A DNA stretch of 64,000 nt, taken from assembly GCF_900105995.1 (NCBI RefSeq), contig NZ_LT629785.1:2852001-2916000 (forward strand). The letters run 5' to 3'. The notes under the pieces are model-generated. The model was given only the letters and a program-made list of their open reading frames with translations. It did no database searches and was not told where the DNA came from. Source of the stretch: Pseudomonas pohangensis (lineage in GTDB: Bacteria > Pseudomonadota > Gammaproteobacteria > Pseudomonadales > Pseudomonadaceae). The position numbers and the translations under genes are program-made. Positions 16,735 through 25,907 of the stretch are shown piece after piece (within the stretch, counting starts at the first letter, position 1; each line of letters begins with the position of its first letter).

Positions 16735-18621
16735 CTAACGGCCACGCAGGAACAGCCGATCCAGATCATCCAGCCCCAGCTGGGTCCAGGTCGGTCGGCC
16801 GTGATTGCACTGGCCGCTACGCTCGGTCTGTTCCATATCCCGCAACAGGGCGTTCATCTCCGGGACACTCAGTCGGCGGTTGGCACGCACCGAACCATGG
16901 CAAGCCATGGTGCCGAGCAATTCGTTGAGGTGAGCCTGGATGCGATCACTGCTGCCATATTCGAGCAGATCCGCCAGCACATCACGCACCAGCTGGGTAG
17001 CCTCGGCCTGTTTGAGCAGAGCCGGAGTCTGGCGAATCGCCAGGCTTTCCGGGCCGAGCCGTTGCAGTTCGAAGCCCAGGCGCTGAAACCACTGCTCATG
17101 TTCTTCCGCACAATCCGCTTCGCGCTCGCTCAGCGCCAGCGTCTCCGGCACCAGCAACGGCTGCCCGCGCAGACCTTCACTGGCCATGGCCAGCTTGAGC
17201 CGCTCATAGGTAATCCGCTCGTGGGCCGCATGCATGTCTACCAGCACCAGTCCATGGGCGTTTTCCGCGAGAATGTAGATACCTTTGAGCTGTGCCAGGG
17301 CATAACCCAGCGGCGGTACATCGCCACCGCCTTCCGGCAAGCCAGGGGCAGCAGCCTCTGCCAGCGGCGCGAGGTAATCACGGTAGGCGCCCTGCAATTC
17401 CGCCTGGGCGAAACCGCCGGAGGGCCTTGGCCCCTGATAACCCGCACCGGAACCTTGCCATCCTGCAGACACCGGCCGGGCTTCGGGCAGCTGACTGGCC
17501 AGTCCCATCTCGCCTTGCGGGCCAAATTCACCCGCGGCCGCTCCGCTGATCGGCGCAGCAGTCGCCGGAGCAGCCAGCTGGTCATCCGGACGTACATCGC
17601 CCAGGGCGCGGTGCAAGGTACCGTAGAGGAAGTCATGCACCATGCGGCTTTCACGGAAACGCACTTCGTGCTTGGTCGGATGCACATTGACATCCACCAC
17701 CGCCGGATCGACTTCCAGAAACAGCACAAAGACCGGATGACGGCCGTTGTACAGCACATCACGATAGGCCTGACGCACGGCATGCACGACCAGCTTGTCA
17801 CGCACCATGCGGCCATTTACATAGAAATACTGCAGATCCGCCTGGCTGCGGGAAAAGGTTGGCAAACCAACCCAGCCCCACAGATGCAGACCGTTGCGCT
17901 CGACTTCGATCGGCAGTGCCTGCTCCAGAAAGGCCGGGCCGCAAACGGCAGCAACCCTGCGCGCGCGACTCAGCTCATCGGCTGCTTCGTGCAGTGTCAG
18001 CACACTCTTGCCGTTATGCCGCAGACTGAACGCAACATCGAAGCGCGCCAGCGCCAGACGCCGGATCACTTCCTGCAAGTGGTCAAACTCGGTTTTCTCG
18101 GCACGCAGGAATTTGCGCCGCGCCGGCGTATTGAAGAACAGGTCGCGCACTTCCACCGTAGTGCCTACCGGATGTGCTGCTGGCTGCACTCTGGCGGCCA
18201 TGTCGCGGCCCTCGGTTTCCACCTGCCAGGCCTGCCCGGCATCGGCGGTGCGCGAAGTCATGGTCAGGCGTGAAACCGAACTGATCGAAGCCAGCGCCTC
18301 GCCACGGAAACCCAGGCTCATCACCCGTTCCAGATCTTCCAGATCGAGGATCTTGCTGGTGGCATGCCGTTCCAGCGCCAACGGCAGGTCTTCGGCAGGA
18401 ATGCCGCTGCCGTCATCACGCACCCGCAACAGCTTGCTGCCGCCCTGTTCGACGTCCACATCAATCCGTCGGGCACCGGCATCCAGACTGTTTTCCAGCA
18501 ACTCCTTGATCACCGACGCCGGTCTTTCGACCACCTCACCGGCGGCAATCTGGTTTGCCAGTCGCGGGCTCAGCAGATGGATGCGACGCGCTTCGACCGG
18601 GATTCCCAACGGGTTAGTCAA
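16735..18621 (-). CDS. mutL: DNA mismatch repair protein MutL
   Basis: Couples MutS mismatch recognition to strand incision. The 628-residue product has the GHKL ATPase motifs ENSLDAGA, DDGSGI, GFRGEALASI and GTTVEVRDLFFNTPARRKF in the N-terminal third, then a Gly/Pro/Ala-rich linker (about 340-420) and the C-terminal dimerisation domain. That domain contains DMHAAHERITYE, which fits the DQHA(X)2E(X)4E endonuclease motif of MutH-less bacteria. The start is a TTG at 18621 overlapping the amidase stop; no better in-frame ATG or GTG precedes the conserved RIHLLSPRLANQIAAGEV. Confidence 0.95.
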   Translation of the reverse strand: MTNPLGIPVEARRIHLLSPRLANQIAAGEVVERPASVIKELLENSLDAGARRIDVDVEQGGSKLLRVRDDGSGIPAEDLPLALERHATSKILDLEDLERVMSLGFRGEALASISSVSRLTMTSRTADAGQAWQVETEGRDMAARVQPAAHPVGTTVEVRDLFFNTPARRKFLRAEKTEFDHLQEVIRRLALARFDVAFSLRHNGKSVLTLHEAADELSRARRVAAVCGPAFLEQALPIEVERNGLHLWGWVGLPTFSRSQADLQYFYVNGRMVRDKLVVHAVRQAYRDVLYNGRHPVFVLFLEVDPAVVDVNVHPTKHEVRFRESRMVHDFLYGTLHRALGDVRPDDQLAAPATAAPISGAAAGEFGPQGEMGLASQLPEARPVSAGWQGSGAGYQGPRPSGGFAQAELQGAYRDYLAPLAEAAAPGLPEGGGDVPPLGYALAQLKGIYILAENAHGLVLVDMHAAHERITYERLKLAMASEGLRGQPLLVPETLALSEREADCAEEHEQWFQRLGFELQRLGPESLAIRQTPALLKQAEATQLVRDVLADLLEYGSSDRIQAHLNELLGTMACHGSVRANRRLSVPEMNALLRDMEQTERSGQCNHGRPTWTQLGLDDLDRLFLRGR

Positions 18622-20030
18622 GGCGTTGCAGCCAGCGTAGTGGCTGGAATATTCAGCACCTGTCCGACCTTGACCGTGTCACTGCGCAAGCTATTGGCGC
18701 TGCGCAAGGAGGCCAGACTGATCCGGTAACGCACGGCGATCATCGACAGGCTTTCGCCGGAGGACACCACATGTTCGCGTGGCCCCTGCGGAGTTTTGCC
18801 GGACTCGCGCTGGGATGCCAGATAGGTGCCTGGCGGCGGATTCTGCTGGAAGAATTGTCGTATCCCGCCGGTTATCGAGCGGGCCAACGCCTGCTGATGG
18901 CTTTTCGTCGCCAGCTTGCCGGACTCGTTCGGGTTGGAGATAAACCCGGTCTCTACCAGAATCGACGGGATATCCGGAGACTTCAGCACCATGAATCCGG
19001 CCTGCTCGACACGCTTTTTATGCAGCGGCGTCACCCGCCCCATGTTGGACAGCACTTTCTGCCCCACATTCAGGCTGGATGACATCGAGGCGGTCATCGA
19101 CAGATCAAGCAGTACACCGGCGAGCATCGGGTCCTTGTCATCCAGGCTGACATTACCGGTACCACCGATCAGGTCCGACTGGTTTTCGCTGTTGGCCAGC
19201 CAGCGTGCCGTTTCCGAGGTAGCCCCGCGGTCCGACAGGGCATACACCGATGCACCGAACGCGGAAGCACGTGGCGCCGCATCCGCATGGATCGAGACAA
19301 ACAGATCGGCACCTTTCTTGCGCGCTATTTCAGTCCGCCGGCGCAACGGGATGAAGTAATCGCCGGTACGCACCAGCTCGGCACGGAAGCCCTTCTCGGC
19401 ATTCAGCTGGCGCTGCAGTTCCTTGGCAATCGCCAGAACCACGTGCTTTTCACGGGCACCTTTGGGCCCGAGCGCGCCCGGATCCTCGCCACCATGACCT
19501 GCGTCAATCGCGATGACCACATCGCGGCGTCCCGATGCTGGCAGGGACGGCAACACCGGCACCGGCGGCTCGACCTGAATCACCGACTGCTTGACCGGAA
19601 TAGCCGGCTGGCTGGCAACCGCTGTCGAGGCCTCGTCAGCGTCGAACAGATCAATCACCAGACGGTTACCGTATTGCTGATTGGGTGCCAGCGTAAAACT
19701 TTTCGGGGTCACGGCTGCGGACAGATCCAGCACCAGGCGCAACTCCTGGGCAGAGCGCTGCGCCGAACGCACACTGGTGATCGGGGTATTGGCCAGATTC
19801 AGCTGATCGAAAGCGGTCGCCAGCGACGCGCCCTGAATATCCACGACGATACGGTCTGGCGAGCTGAGGATAAACAGGTTGTGCTGCACCGGCCCGCTGA
19901 GATCGAATACCAGCCGGGTATTGTCCGGCGCCCGCCACAGGCGCACACCGCGCACTTCCGAGGCGGCCAGGGCTTCGACACTGATAGCCAGCAACAGCAA
20001 CGACGCGGCCAACAGCGCGCTCAAGCGCAT
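18618..20030 (-). CDS. N-acetylmuramoyl-L-alanine amidase (AmiB/AmiC type) with LysM
   Basis: A periplasmic zinc amidase that cleaves septal peptidoglycan during daughter-cell separation. After a signal peptide (about 1-22, ending near EALAAS) come an AMIN domain (about 25-125), the amidase_3 catalytic domain (about 170-395) and a C-terminal LysM domain (about 420-463). The amidase domain has zinc-site motifs DAGHGGEDPGA, the LFVSIHADA histidine and the catalytic glutamate in ILVETGFISN. The ATG at 20030 gives 470 residues; a GTG three codons upstream (20039) is an alternative. It sits between tsaE and mutL, as in P. aeruginosa, where the gene is named amiB. Confidence 0.94.
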   Translation of the reverse strand: MRLSALLAASLLLLAISVEALAASEVRGVRLWRAPDNTRLVFDLSGPVQHNLFILSSPDRIVVDIQGASLATAFDQLNLANTPITSVRSAQRSAQELRLVLDLSAAVTPKSFTLAPNQQYGNRLVIDLFDADEASTAVASQPAIPVKQSVIQVEPPVPVLPSLPASGRRDVVIAIDAGHGGEDPGALGPKGAREKHVVLAIAKELQRQLNAEKGFRAELVRTGDYFIPLRRRTEIARKKGADLFVSIHADAAPRASAFGASVYALSDRGATSETARWLANSENQSDLIGGTGNVSLDDKDPMLAGVLLDLSMTASMSSSLNVGQKVLSNMGRVTPLHKKRVEQAGFMVLKSPDIPSILVETGFISNPNESGKLATKSHQQALARSITGGIRQFFQQNPPPGTYLASQRESGKTPQGPREHVVSSGESLSMIAVRYRISLASLRSANSLRSDTVKVGQVLNIPATTLAATP

Positions 20031-20048
20031 ACCCAACACCCCACTCTC

Positions 20049-20522
20049 TTATTGATTTGACAGGCCATCGAGCATTCTGCACCAGAGCAAACCACGATCC
20101 GTGCCTGGCTGCAATTGCAGTCTCCGACCGCCCGCATACTGGTCAATGGTAATGTCCAGGTCCGCCTTTGGCAAAACCCCGCTGCCGCGCTCGGGCCATT
20201 CGATCAGACATAACGCATCCTCGTCGAAATAATCGCGAATACCCAGAAATTCCAGCTCTTCCGGGTCGGCAAGCCGGTACAGGTCAAAGTGAAATATCCG
20301 CAACGGGCCGATCTCATAGGGTTCAACCAGGGTAAATGTCGGACTTTTGACCGGCCCGCAGTGCCCAAGCCCCCGCAGCAGGCCTCTGGACAGCGTGGTT
20401 TTGCCAGCCCCCAGATCGCCACGCAGAAATATCAGGCCATGTCCCGCACAGACTGTTGCCAGACGCGAGCCCAGCGCCAGCATGGCCTCTTCACCCTCTA
20501 CTTGCAGGCTCAAACCAGACAC
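20049..20522 (-). CDS. tsaE: tRNA threonylcarbamoyladenosine biosynthesis ATPase TsaE
   Basis: The ATPase partner of TsaB-TsaD in making the t6A37 modification of ANN-decoding tRNAs. The chosen start is a GTG at 20522 preceded by TGGAGG at about 8 bases, giving 157 residues, normal for the family. The longer open frame overlaps nnrD and has no family similarity. The P-loop is GDLGAGKTT (about 38-46), followed by SPTFTLVEPY, HFDLYRL and the Walker B-like LCLIEWPERG. It overlaps the end of nnrD by 13 bases. Confidence 0.94.
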   Translation of the reverse strand: MSGLSLQVEGEEAMLALGSRLATVCAGHGLIFLRGDLGAGKTTLSRGLLRGLGHCGPVKSPTFTLVEPYEIGPLRIFHFDLYRLADPEELEFLGIRDYFDEDALCLIEWPERGSGVLPKADLDITIDQYAGGRRLQLQPGTDRGLLWCRMLDGLSNQ

Positions 20523-22009
20523 GGTGAAAAAACCTCCAGTTGTTCGCGGATGGCTGGCAGCAAATCGCTCGCAGCCATGCCGCGCCCCAGTAATGCCAGC
20601 TGCTCGCCAGCACGGGCATGCAGCCAGACGGCCAGGCATGCCGCCGCATAGGCAGGCAAGCCTTGCGCCAGTAACGCGCCAATCAACCCGGCCAGCACAT
20701 CACCGAAACCAGCACCGGCCATCGCCGGATGCCCGTTGCTGCAGACTGCCAGCTGCCCTTGCGGGGAAGCAATCAGGGTTCCGGCACCTTTGAGCACAAT
20801 CACCGCCTGATAACGCCGGGCCAGCTCTTGCGCCGCGGCCGGCCGGTCCGCCTGCACCTGTACCGCACTGCAGCCCAGCAGCCGCGCCGCTTCGCCGGGG
20901 TGCGGCGTCAGCACCGCGCCTGCCGGCAGCGATGCCTGGCCGGCCGCCAGCAGATTCAGCGCATCAGCATCCCATACCTGCACCTGACGCCCGTTTATCG
21001 CCGCACTGAGCAAGCTGCGGCCCCAGGCCATCTGGCCCAGACCCGGCCCGACCACCAGCACATCCGCCGCCGCCACCAGAGGGTACAACTGATTGGCCGA
21101 GGCAACCGGCGCGCACATCAGCTCCGGGCGCCGGGCCAGCGCCGCAGCCACATGCTCGCCACGGGTTGCCAGTGACACCAGGCCGGCACCGGCGCGCAAG
21201 GCGCTTTCAGCCGCCAGCAAGGCCGCACCGGCAAAGCCGCGATCACCGCCAATCACCAGCAGATGGCCCAACTGCCCCTTGTGCGTCGTGCGCCGGCGCG
21301 GCGGCAACTTGGTCAGGGAGCCTGCAGCCAGCCGCTCGGCGACGGTAGCGACCGCCCCGCGCACCAGGGGGTCAGCCTGCAACTCGGCAAACTCCAGACG
21401 GCCGACCCGATCGGGGCCGGCTCCGGTAAACAGCCCCAGCTTCAACCCGACAAAAGTCACCGTCAGGCTGGCCCTGATCGCCACGCCCAGCTCGCAGCCG
21501 GTATCGGCACACAGCCCGGACGGAATATCCACCGCCACTATCGGCAGGTCGCTGGCATTGGCCAGCCGGATCGCCTGGGCATAAGGTTCGCGCACGGCAC
21601 CCTGCAAGCCGGTACCCAGCAGTGCATCGACCAGCACACCCTGCAATGGCGCGCACTCACTCCAGGGCTGAATGACCACCCCGCTGGCTAGCGCCTCGGC
21701 ATGAGCCCGCTGTGCATCGCCCTGCAACTGCGCCGGAGCGCCGACCGCGAGAACCTGTACCTGCCAACCGGCACGCTGCGCCAGCGCGGCGATCAGGTAG
21801 CCATCGCCGGCGTTGTTGCCGCGCCCGGCCAATACGGTAAGGCAGCCTGCCGCCGGCCACTGCTGGCGCAAGGCACGCCAGCCGGCGTGGGCAGCACGCT
21901 GCATCAACTCATAGCCAGACGTACCGGCGGCAATCAGCCGGGAATCCAGCTCGCGCACCTGGGCGGCGCTGTAAACCTGCTGGGGTAAATGTTCTTGTGA
22001 ATCCGGCAT
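20510..22009 (-). CDS. nnrD: Bifunctional NAD(P)H-hydrate epimerase / ADP-dependent dehydratase
   Basis: Repairs damaged hydrated NAD(P)H. The N-terminal YjeF_N epimerase domain (about 10-220) interconverts S and R epimers. The C-terminal ribokinase-like domain (about 230-495) dehydrates the S form with ADP. The 499-residue fusion shows the epimerase elements GRGNNAGDGYLIA and VAVDIPSGLCADTG. The dehydratase elements are IGGDRGFAGAALLA, GPGLGQ, LTPHPGEAARLLG and HPAMAGAGFGDVLAG. It is divergent from queG and is the first gene of the chain leading to tsaE, the amidase, mutL and miaA. Confidence 0.96.
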   Translation of the reverse strand: MPDSQEHLPQQVYSAAQVRELDSRLIAAGTSGYELMQRAAHAGWRALRQQWPAAGCLTVLAGRGNNAGDGYLIAALAQRAGWQVQVLAVGAPAQLQGDAQRAHAEALASGVVIQPWSECAPLQGVLVDALLGTGLQGAVREPYAQAIRLANASDLPIVAVDIPSGLCADTGCELGVAIRASLTVTFVGLKLGLFTGAGPDRVGRLEFAELQADPLVRGAVATVAERLAAGSLTKLPPRRRTTHKGQLGHLLVIGGDRGFAGAALLAAESALRAGAGLVSLATRGEHVAAALARRPELMCAPVASANQLYPLVAAADVLVVGPGLGQMAWGRSLLSAAINGRQVQVWDADALNLLAAGQASLPAGAVLTPHPGEAARLLGCSAVQVQADRPAAAQELARRYQAVIVLKGAGTLIASPQGQLAVCSNGHPAMAGAGFGDVLAGLIGALLAQGLPAYAAACLAVWLHARAGEQLALLGRGMAASDLLPAIREQLEVFSPCLV

Positions 22010-22070
22010 GCGTGGTCAGCTCCGATGTCTGGCAGAATTATACCTGCACCCGTCAAGGTTTCCGCTTCGC

Positions 22071-23156
22071 ATGTCAGTCTCTTACACATCAGCCGATGCA
22101 CCTTTACTCGCCGAGCTGGCCGACTCCATTCGCGCCTGGGGCCGTGAGCTGGGTTTTCAGCAGGTGGGCATCAGCGATGTCGATCTGGGCGAGCATGCCG
22201 GGCACCTGGAAAGCTGGCTGGCCGCCGGCTATCAGGGCGAAATGGATTACATGGCAGCCCATGGCAGCAAACGCAGTCATCCCGAGCAGCTGGTGCCCGG
22301 CACCCTGCGGGTGATTTCCCTGCGCATGGACTACCTGCCGGGCGATACCCAGATGATCCGGGCTTTGAAGGCACCGGAAACTGCGTACATTTCACGCTAT
22401 GCCCTGGGCCGTGACTACCACAAGCTGATTCGCAAGCGCCTGCAGCAACTGGCCGAACGCATCCAGCAGCAGATCGGCCCGCTGGGTTACCGCGCCTTCG
22501 TCGACAGTGCACCGGTACTGGAGAAAGCTGCAGGGCAACAGGCGGGACTTGGCTGGATCGGCAAAAACACCCTGCTGCTCAACCGCCAGGCCGGCAGCTG
22601 GTTCTTTCTTGGCGAGCTGTTTGTCGACATTCCCCTGCCCGTCGATGCCGCGCACAGCAGTGAACACTGCGGCAGCTGCACGGCCTGCCTGGACATCTGC
22701 CCCACTGCCGCGTTTGTCGGCCCCTATGTACTGGATGCGCGGCGCTGCATTTCCTACCTGACCATCGAGTTGAAAGGCAGCATTCCGCTGGAGCTGCGCC
22801 CGCTGATCGGCAACCGCGTGTTTGGTTGTGACGACTGCCAGCTGGTCTGTCCGTGGAACCGCTTTGCCAAACCGACCAGCCAGACCGACTTCCTGCCACG
22901 GCACCATCTCGACAGCACCGATCTGGCCGCGCTGTTTCGCTGGACGGAAGACGAGTTTCTCAGCCGCACCGAAGGCTCACCGATCCGCCGCACCGGTTAT
23001 ATCGGCTGGTCGCGCAATCTGGCAGTAGGCCTGGGCAACGCCCCCGGCACCATCGCCGTGATCGAAGCACTGCAACTGCGCCGCAACGACCCCTCGGAAC
23101 TGGTGCGCGAGCACGTGGCCTGGGCGCTGCAGCGGCACGGGCGTAGCGTCGACTAG
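22071..23156 (+). CDS. queG: Epoxyqueuosine reductase
   Basis: A cobalamin-dependent iron-sulfur enzyme that reduces epoxyqueuosine to queuosine, the last step of wobble-base modification in GUN-decoding tRNAs. The start at 22071 (MSVSYTSAD) gives 361 residues; the open frame extends upstream across the divergent region. Two [4Fe-4S] motifs are visible, CGSCTACLDICPT (about 203-215) and CDDCQLVCPW (about 259-268), and the C-terminal region is HEAT-like. Its stop overlaps the convergent orn stop within a shared CTAG. Confidence 0.95.
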   Translation: MSVSYTSADAPLLAELADSIRAWGRELGFQQVGISDVDLGEHAGHLESWLAAGYQGEMDYMAAHGSKRSHPEQLVPGTLRVISLRMDYLPGDTQMIRALKAPETAYISRYALGRDYHKLIRKRLQQLAERIQQQIGPLGYRAFVDSAPVLEKAAGQQAGLGWIGKNTLLLNRQAGSWFFLGELFVDIPLPVDAAHSSEHCGSCTACLDICPTAAFVGPYVLDARRCISYLTIELKGSIPLELRPLIGNRVFGCDDCQLVCPWNRFAKPTSQTDFLPRHHLDSTDLAALFRWTEDEFLSRTEGSPIRRTGYIGWSRNLAVGLGNAPGTIAVIEALQLRRNDPSELVREHVAWALQRHGRSVD

Positions 23157-23695
23157 ATCTTCAGGAAGTGCTGGCGGTAGTGCTGCAACTCGGCGATCGA
23201 CTCGCGAATGTCATCCAGCGCCTGGTGCGTGCCGCGTTTGACGAAGCTTTCCTTGACCTGCGGCGCCCAGCGCTCGGCCAGTATTTTCAGGGTCGATACA
23301 TCCAGCGAGCGGTAATGGAAGAAGGCTTCCAGTTGCGGCATGTAACGGCACAGGAAGCGCCGGTCCTGACCGATGCTGTTGCCGCAGATCGGCGACTTGC
23401 CCGCAGGCACCCACTGCTGCAGAAACGCCAGGGTCTGCGCCTCGGCCTCGGCAGTATCGATACGACTCTCACGCACACGCCGGGTCAGGCCGCTCTCGCC
23501 ATGGGTGCGGGTATTCCACTCATCCATGGCGGCCAGCGCTGCATCGCTCTGGTGAATGGCGATGACCGGCCCTTCGGCCAATACATTCAGGTCACTGTCG
23601 GTGACGATGGTGGCCATCTCGATAATCACGTCGGTTTCGGGCTCCAGCCCGGTCATTTCCAGATCGATCCAGATCAGGTTCAGGGGGTTCTGCAT
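23153..23695 (-). CDS. orn: Oligoribonuclease
   Basis: A DEDDh 3'-5' exoribonuclease that degrades 2-5 nt RNAs, including pGpG from c-di-GMP turnover. The 180-residue product starts at 23695 (MQNPLNLIWIDLEMTG) with AAGGAG about 9 bases upstream. The active-site residues are visible in IWIDLEMTGLEPETD and in HQALDDIRESI near the C-terminus. It is convergent with queG. Its pGpG role links it functionally to the fimW/fimX c-di-GMP genes nearby. Confidence 0.97.
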   Translation of the reverse strand: MQNPLNLIWIDLEMTGLEPETDVIIEMATIVTDSDLNVLAEGPVIAIHQSDAALAAMDEWNTRTHGESGLTRRVRESRIDTAEAEAQTLAFLQQWVPAGKSPICGNSIGQDRRFLCRYMPQLEAFFHYRSLDVSTLKILAERWAPQVKESFVKRGTHQALDDIRESIAELQHYRQHFLKI

Positions 23696-23816
23696 GGATG
23701 ACACTCCTTGGTTCATGCACGCAGTGTAATCAATTCGCCTGCCTCCCTGCCTGTCTGCCTCTGTGCGGCGCTTTGCCCGTGCTAGACTCGCGCCGTTTCC
23801 AACCCCGGACTATGCA

Positions 23817-24848
23817 ATGAGCAAGCGCCAACTCACCCGCCGCCAGAGCTGGCGCATCGAGAAAGTCCAGGGCGAACGCGCGGCCAGAGCGGCCAAACGG
23901 GAATCCAGGGCGCTGGACGAGCTGGAAGGCGGCGATCTGGGCCCGGAACAGACCGGGCTGGTGATTGCCCACTTTGGCGTACAGGTCGAAGTGGAAGCGC
24001 TGGAAGGCGAAAACAGCGGACAGATCATGCGCTGCCACCTGCGCGCCAACCTGCCGCAACTGGTCACCGGCGACCGCGTGGTCTGGCGTGCCGGCAATCA
24101 GGGCAGTGGCGTGATTGTCGCGCAACTGCCACGCAGCTCCGAGCTGTGCCGCCCCGACACGCGCAACCAGCTGAAACCTGTAGCGGCCAACGTCGACCTG
24201 ATCGTCATCGTCTTTGCCCCGCTACCGCACCCGCATGCCAACCTGATCGACCGCTATCTGGTGGCTGCCGAGCACGCCGGCATCCAGCCGCTGCTGCTGC
24301 TGAACAAGGCCGACCTGGTGGACGAAGAAAACGCCAGCGCGCTCGACCGGCTGCTGGATACCTACCGCACGCTGGGCTACCCACTGCTGGAGGTGTCGGC
24401 CCACCAGGGCGCGGGCATGGACGAATTGCGCCAGCAACTGGACGGGCATGTCAGTGTGTTTGTCGGGCAGTCCGGAGTCGGCAAGTCTTCGCTGGTCAAC
24501 AGCCTGTTGCCAGGCATCGACACCCGCGTCGGTGCACTTTCGGAACTGACCGGCAAGGGTACGCACACCACCACCACGGCGCGGCTGTTTCACTTTCCCG
24601 GCGGCGGCGAGCTGATCGACTCCCCCGGCATTCGCGAATTCGGCCTGGGCCACGTCAGTCGTGACGATGTCGAAGCCGGCTTCATCGAATTCCGCGACTT
24701 GCTCGGCACCTGCCGTTTCCGCGACTGCAAGCACGATCGCGAGCCCGGCTGTGCGCTACTCAAGGCACTCGAGGAAGGCCGCATCCAGCCACAGCGCATG
24801 GCCAGCTACCGGCATATCCTGGCCAGCCTGCCGCAGGCAGAATACTGA
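23817..24848 (+). CDS. rsgA: Small ribosomal subunit biogenesis GTPase RsgA
   Basis: A circularly permuted GTPase that acts in late 30S maturation. The start at 23817 (MSKRQLTRRQSWRIEKVQ) yields 343 residues. An N-terminal OB domain (about 40-110) is followed by the permuted G motifs: G4 LLNKADL (161-167), G1 GQSGVGKS (217-224) and G3 DSPG. The C-terminal zinc-binding region CRFRDCKHDREPGC closes the protein. In P. aeruginosa the next genes are motB and motA; here the rhodanese gene follows after 107 bases. Confidence 0.96.
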   Translation: MSKRQLTRRQSWRIEKVQGERAARAAKRESRALDELEGGDLGPEQTGLVIAHFGVQVEVEALEGENSGQIMRCHLRANLPQLVTGDRVVWRAGNQGSGVIVAQLPRSSELCRPDTRNQLKPVAANVDLIVIVFAPLPHPHANLIDRYLVAAEHAGIQPLLLLNKADLVDEENASALDRLLDTYRTLGYPLLEVSAHQGAGMDELRQQLDGHVSVFVGQSGVGKSSLVNSLLPGIDTRVGALSELTGKGTHTTTTARLFHFPGGGELIDSPGIREFGLGHVSRDDVEAGFIEFRDLLGTCRFRDCKHDREPGCALLKALEEGRIQPQRMASYRHILASLPQAEY

Positions 24849-24955
24849 GCAGTCGCGACTTTCCATGTCGCCAGTGGCAGACAAACCCTACCCGATACAC
24901 CCATTTGATGGTCTTCCACTACAATCTGGCGCTTACCCTGTTAGCGGAGACCCGA

Positions 24956-25771
24956 ATGTCCAGCTTTGCTTCCCTGCCCCTGGTGATTGAACCCACTACT
25001 CTGGCGACCCGTCTTGCCGACCCGGCACTGATCCTGATCGATCTGACCAGCAGCCAGCGCTACGCGCAGGGCCATGTTCCCGGTGCCCGCTTTGTTGACC
25101 CCAGGCGCATACAGCTCGGATTGCCGCCAGCGCCCGGCCTGCTGCCGGCACAGGCCGACCTGGAAGCCCTGTTTGCTGAACTGGGACACCACCGGGATGC
25201 GGTGTACGTGGTCTATGACGATGAGGGTGGCGGCTGGGCCGGACGTTTCATCTGGTTGCTCGATGTGATCGGGCACCACAATTACCATTACCTGAATGGC
25301 GGACTGCATGCCTGGCTTGGCGAAGGCTTGCCGTTGTCACAGGAGATTCCCGCCGCCCATAACGCAGCCTTGGCGTTGACCCTGCATGGCGAACCCACGG
25401 CAACCCGCGAATACCTGCAGAGCCGGCTCGGCGCCAGCGACCTGGCAATCTGGGACGCCCGCAGTCCGGCTGAATACAGCGGCAGCAAGGTGCTGGCAGC
25501 CAAAGGCGGACATATCCCCGGCGCGATCAATTTCGAATGGACCGCCGGCATGGACCAGGCCCGCAGCCTGCGTATCCGCGAGGATATGCAGGAGATTCTG
25601 AACGCACTCGGCATAACCGCCGACAAAGAAGTCATCACCCACTGCCAGACCCATCATCGCTCCGGTTTTACCTATCTGGCGGCCAAGGCCCTGGGCTATC
25701 CGCGGGTCAAGGGCTATGCCGGCTCCTGGTCGGAATGGGGCAATCATCCCGATACACCCGTGGAAAGCTGA
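24956..25771 (+). CDS. rhdA: Thiosulfate:cyanide sulfurtransferase (rhodanese)
   Basis: Transfers sulfane sulfur from thiosulfate to cyanide or other thiophilic acceptors. The 271-residue product has two tandem rhodanese domains. The first is catalytically silent, and the second carries active-site Cys230 in the loop CQTHHRSG, identical to that described for Azotobacter vinelandii RhdA. The ATG at 24956 has GGAG about 8 bases upstream and agrees with the family length. It precedes psd on the same strand, as in P. aeruginosa. Confidence 0.94.
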   Translation: MSSFASLPLVIEPTTLATRLADPALILIDLTSSQRYAQGHVPGARFVDPRRIQLGLPPAPGLLPAQADLEALFAELGHHRDAVYVVYDDEGGGWAGRFIWLLDVIGHHNYHYLNGGLHAWLGEGLPLSQEIPAAHNAALALTLHGEPTATREYLQSRLGASDLAIWDARSPAEYSGSKVLAAKGGHIPGAINFEWTAGMDQARSLRIREDMQEILNALGITADKEVITHCQTHHRSGFTYLAAKALGYPRVKGYAGSWSEWGNHPDTPVES

Positions 25772-25907
25772 GTCTGCCTGAGCGGGACACGGGCAAAAGA
25801 TGCAGGGCAATCCGCGCCAAGCACGGTAAACTGCCCCATCCGCCTCAAGCCCGATGCCGGCAAACGCCTGCAGAAGACTCTCGCGCCATCGCTAGCAAGG
25901 AACACAC

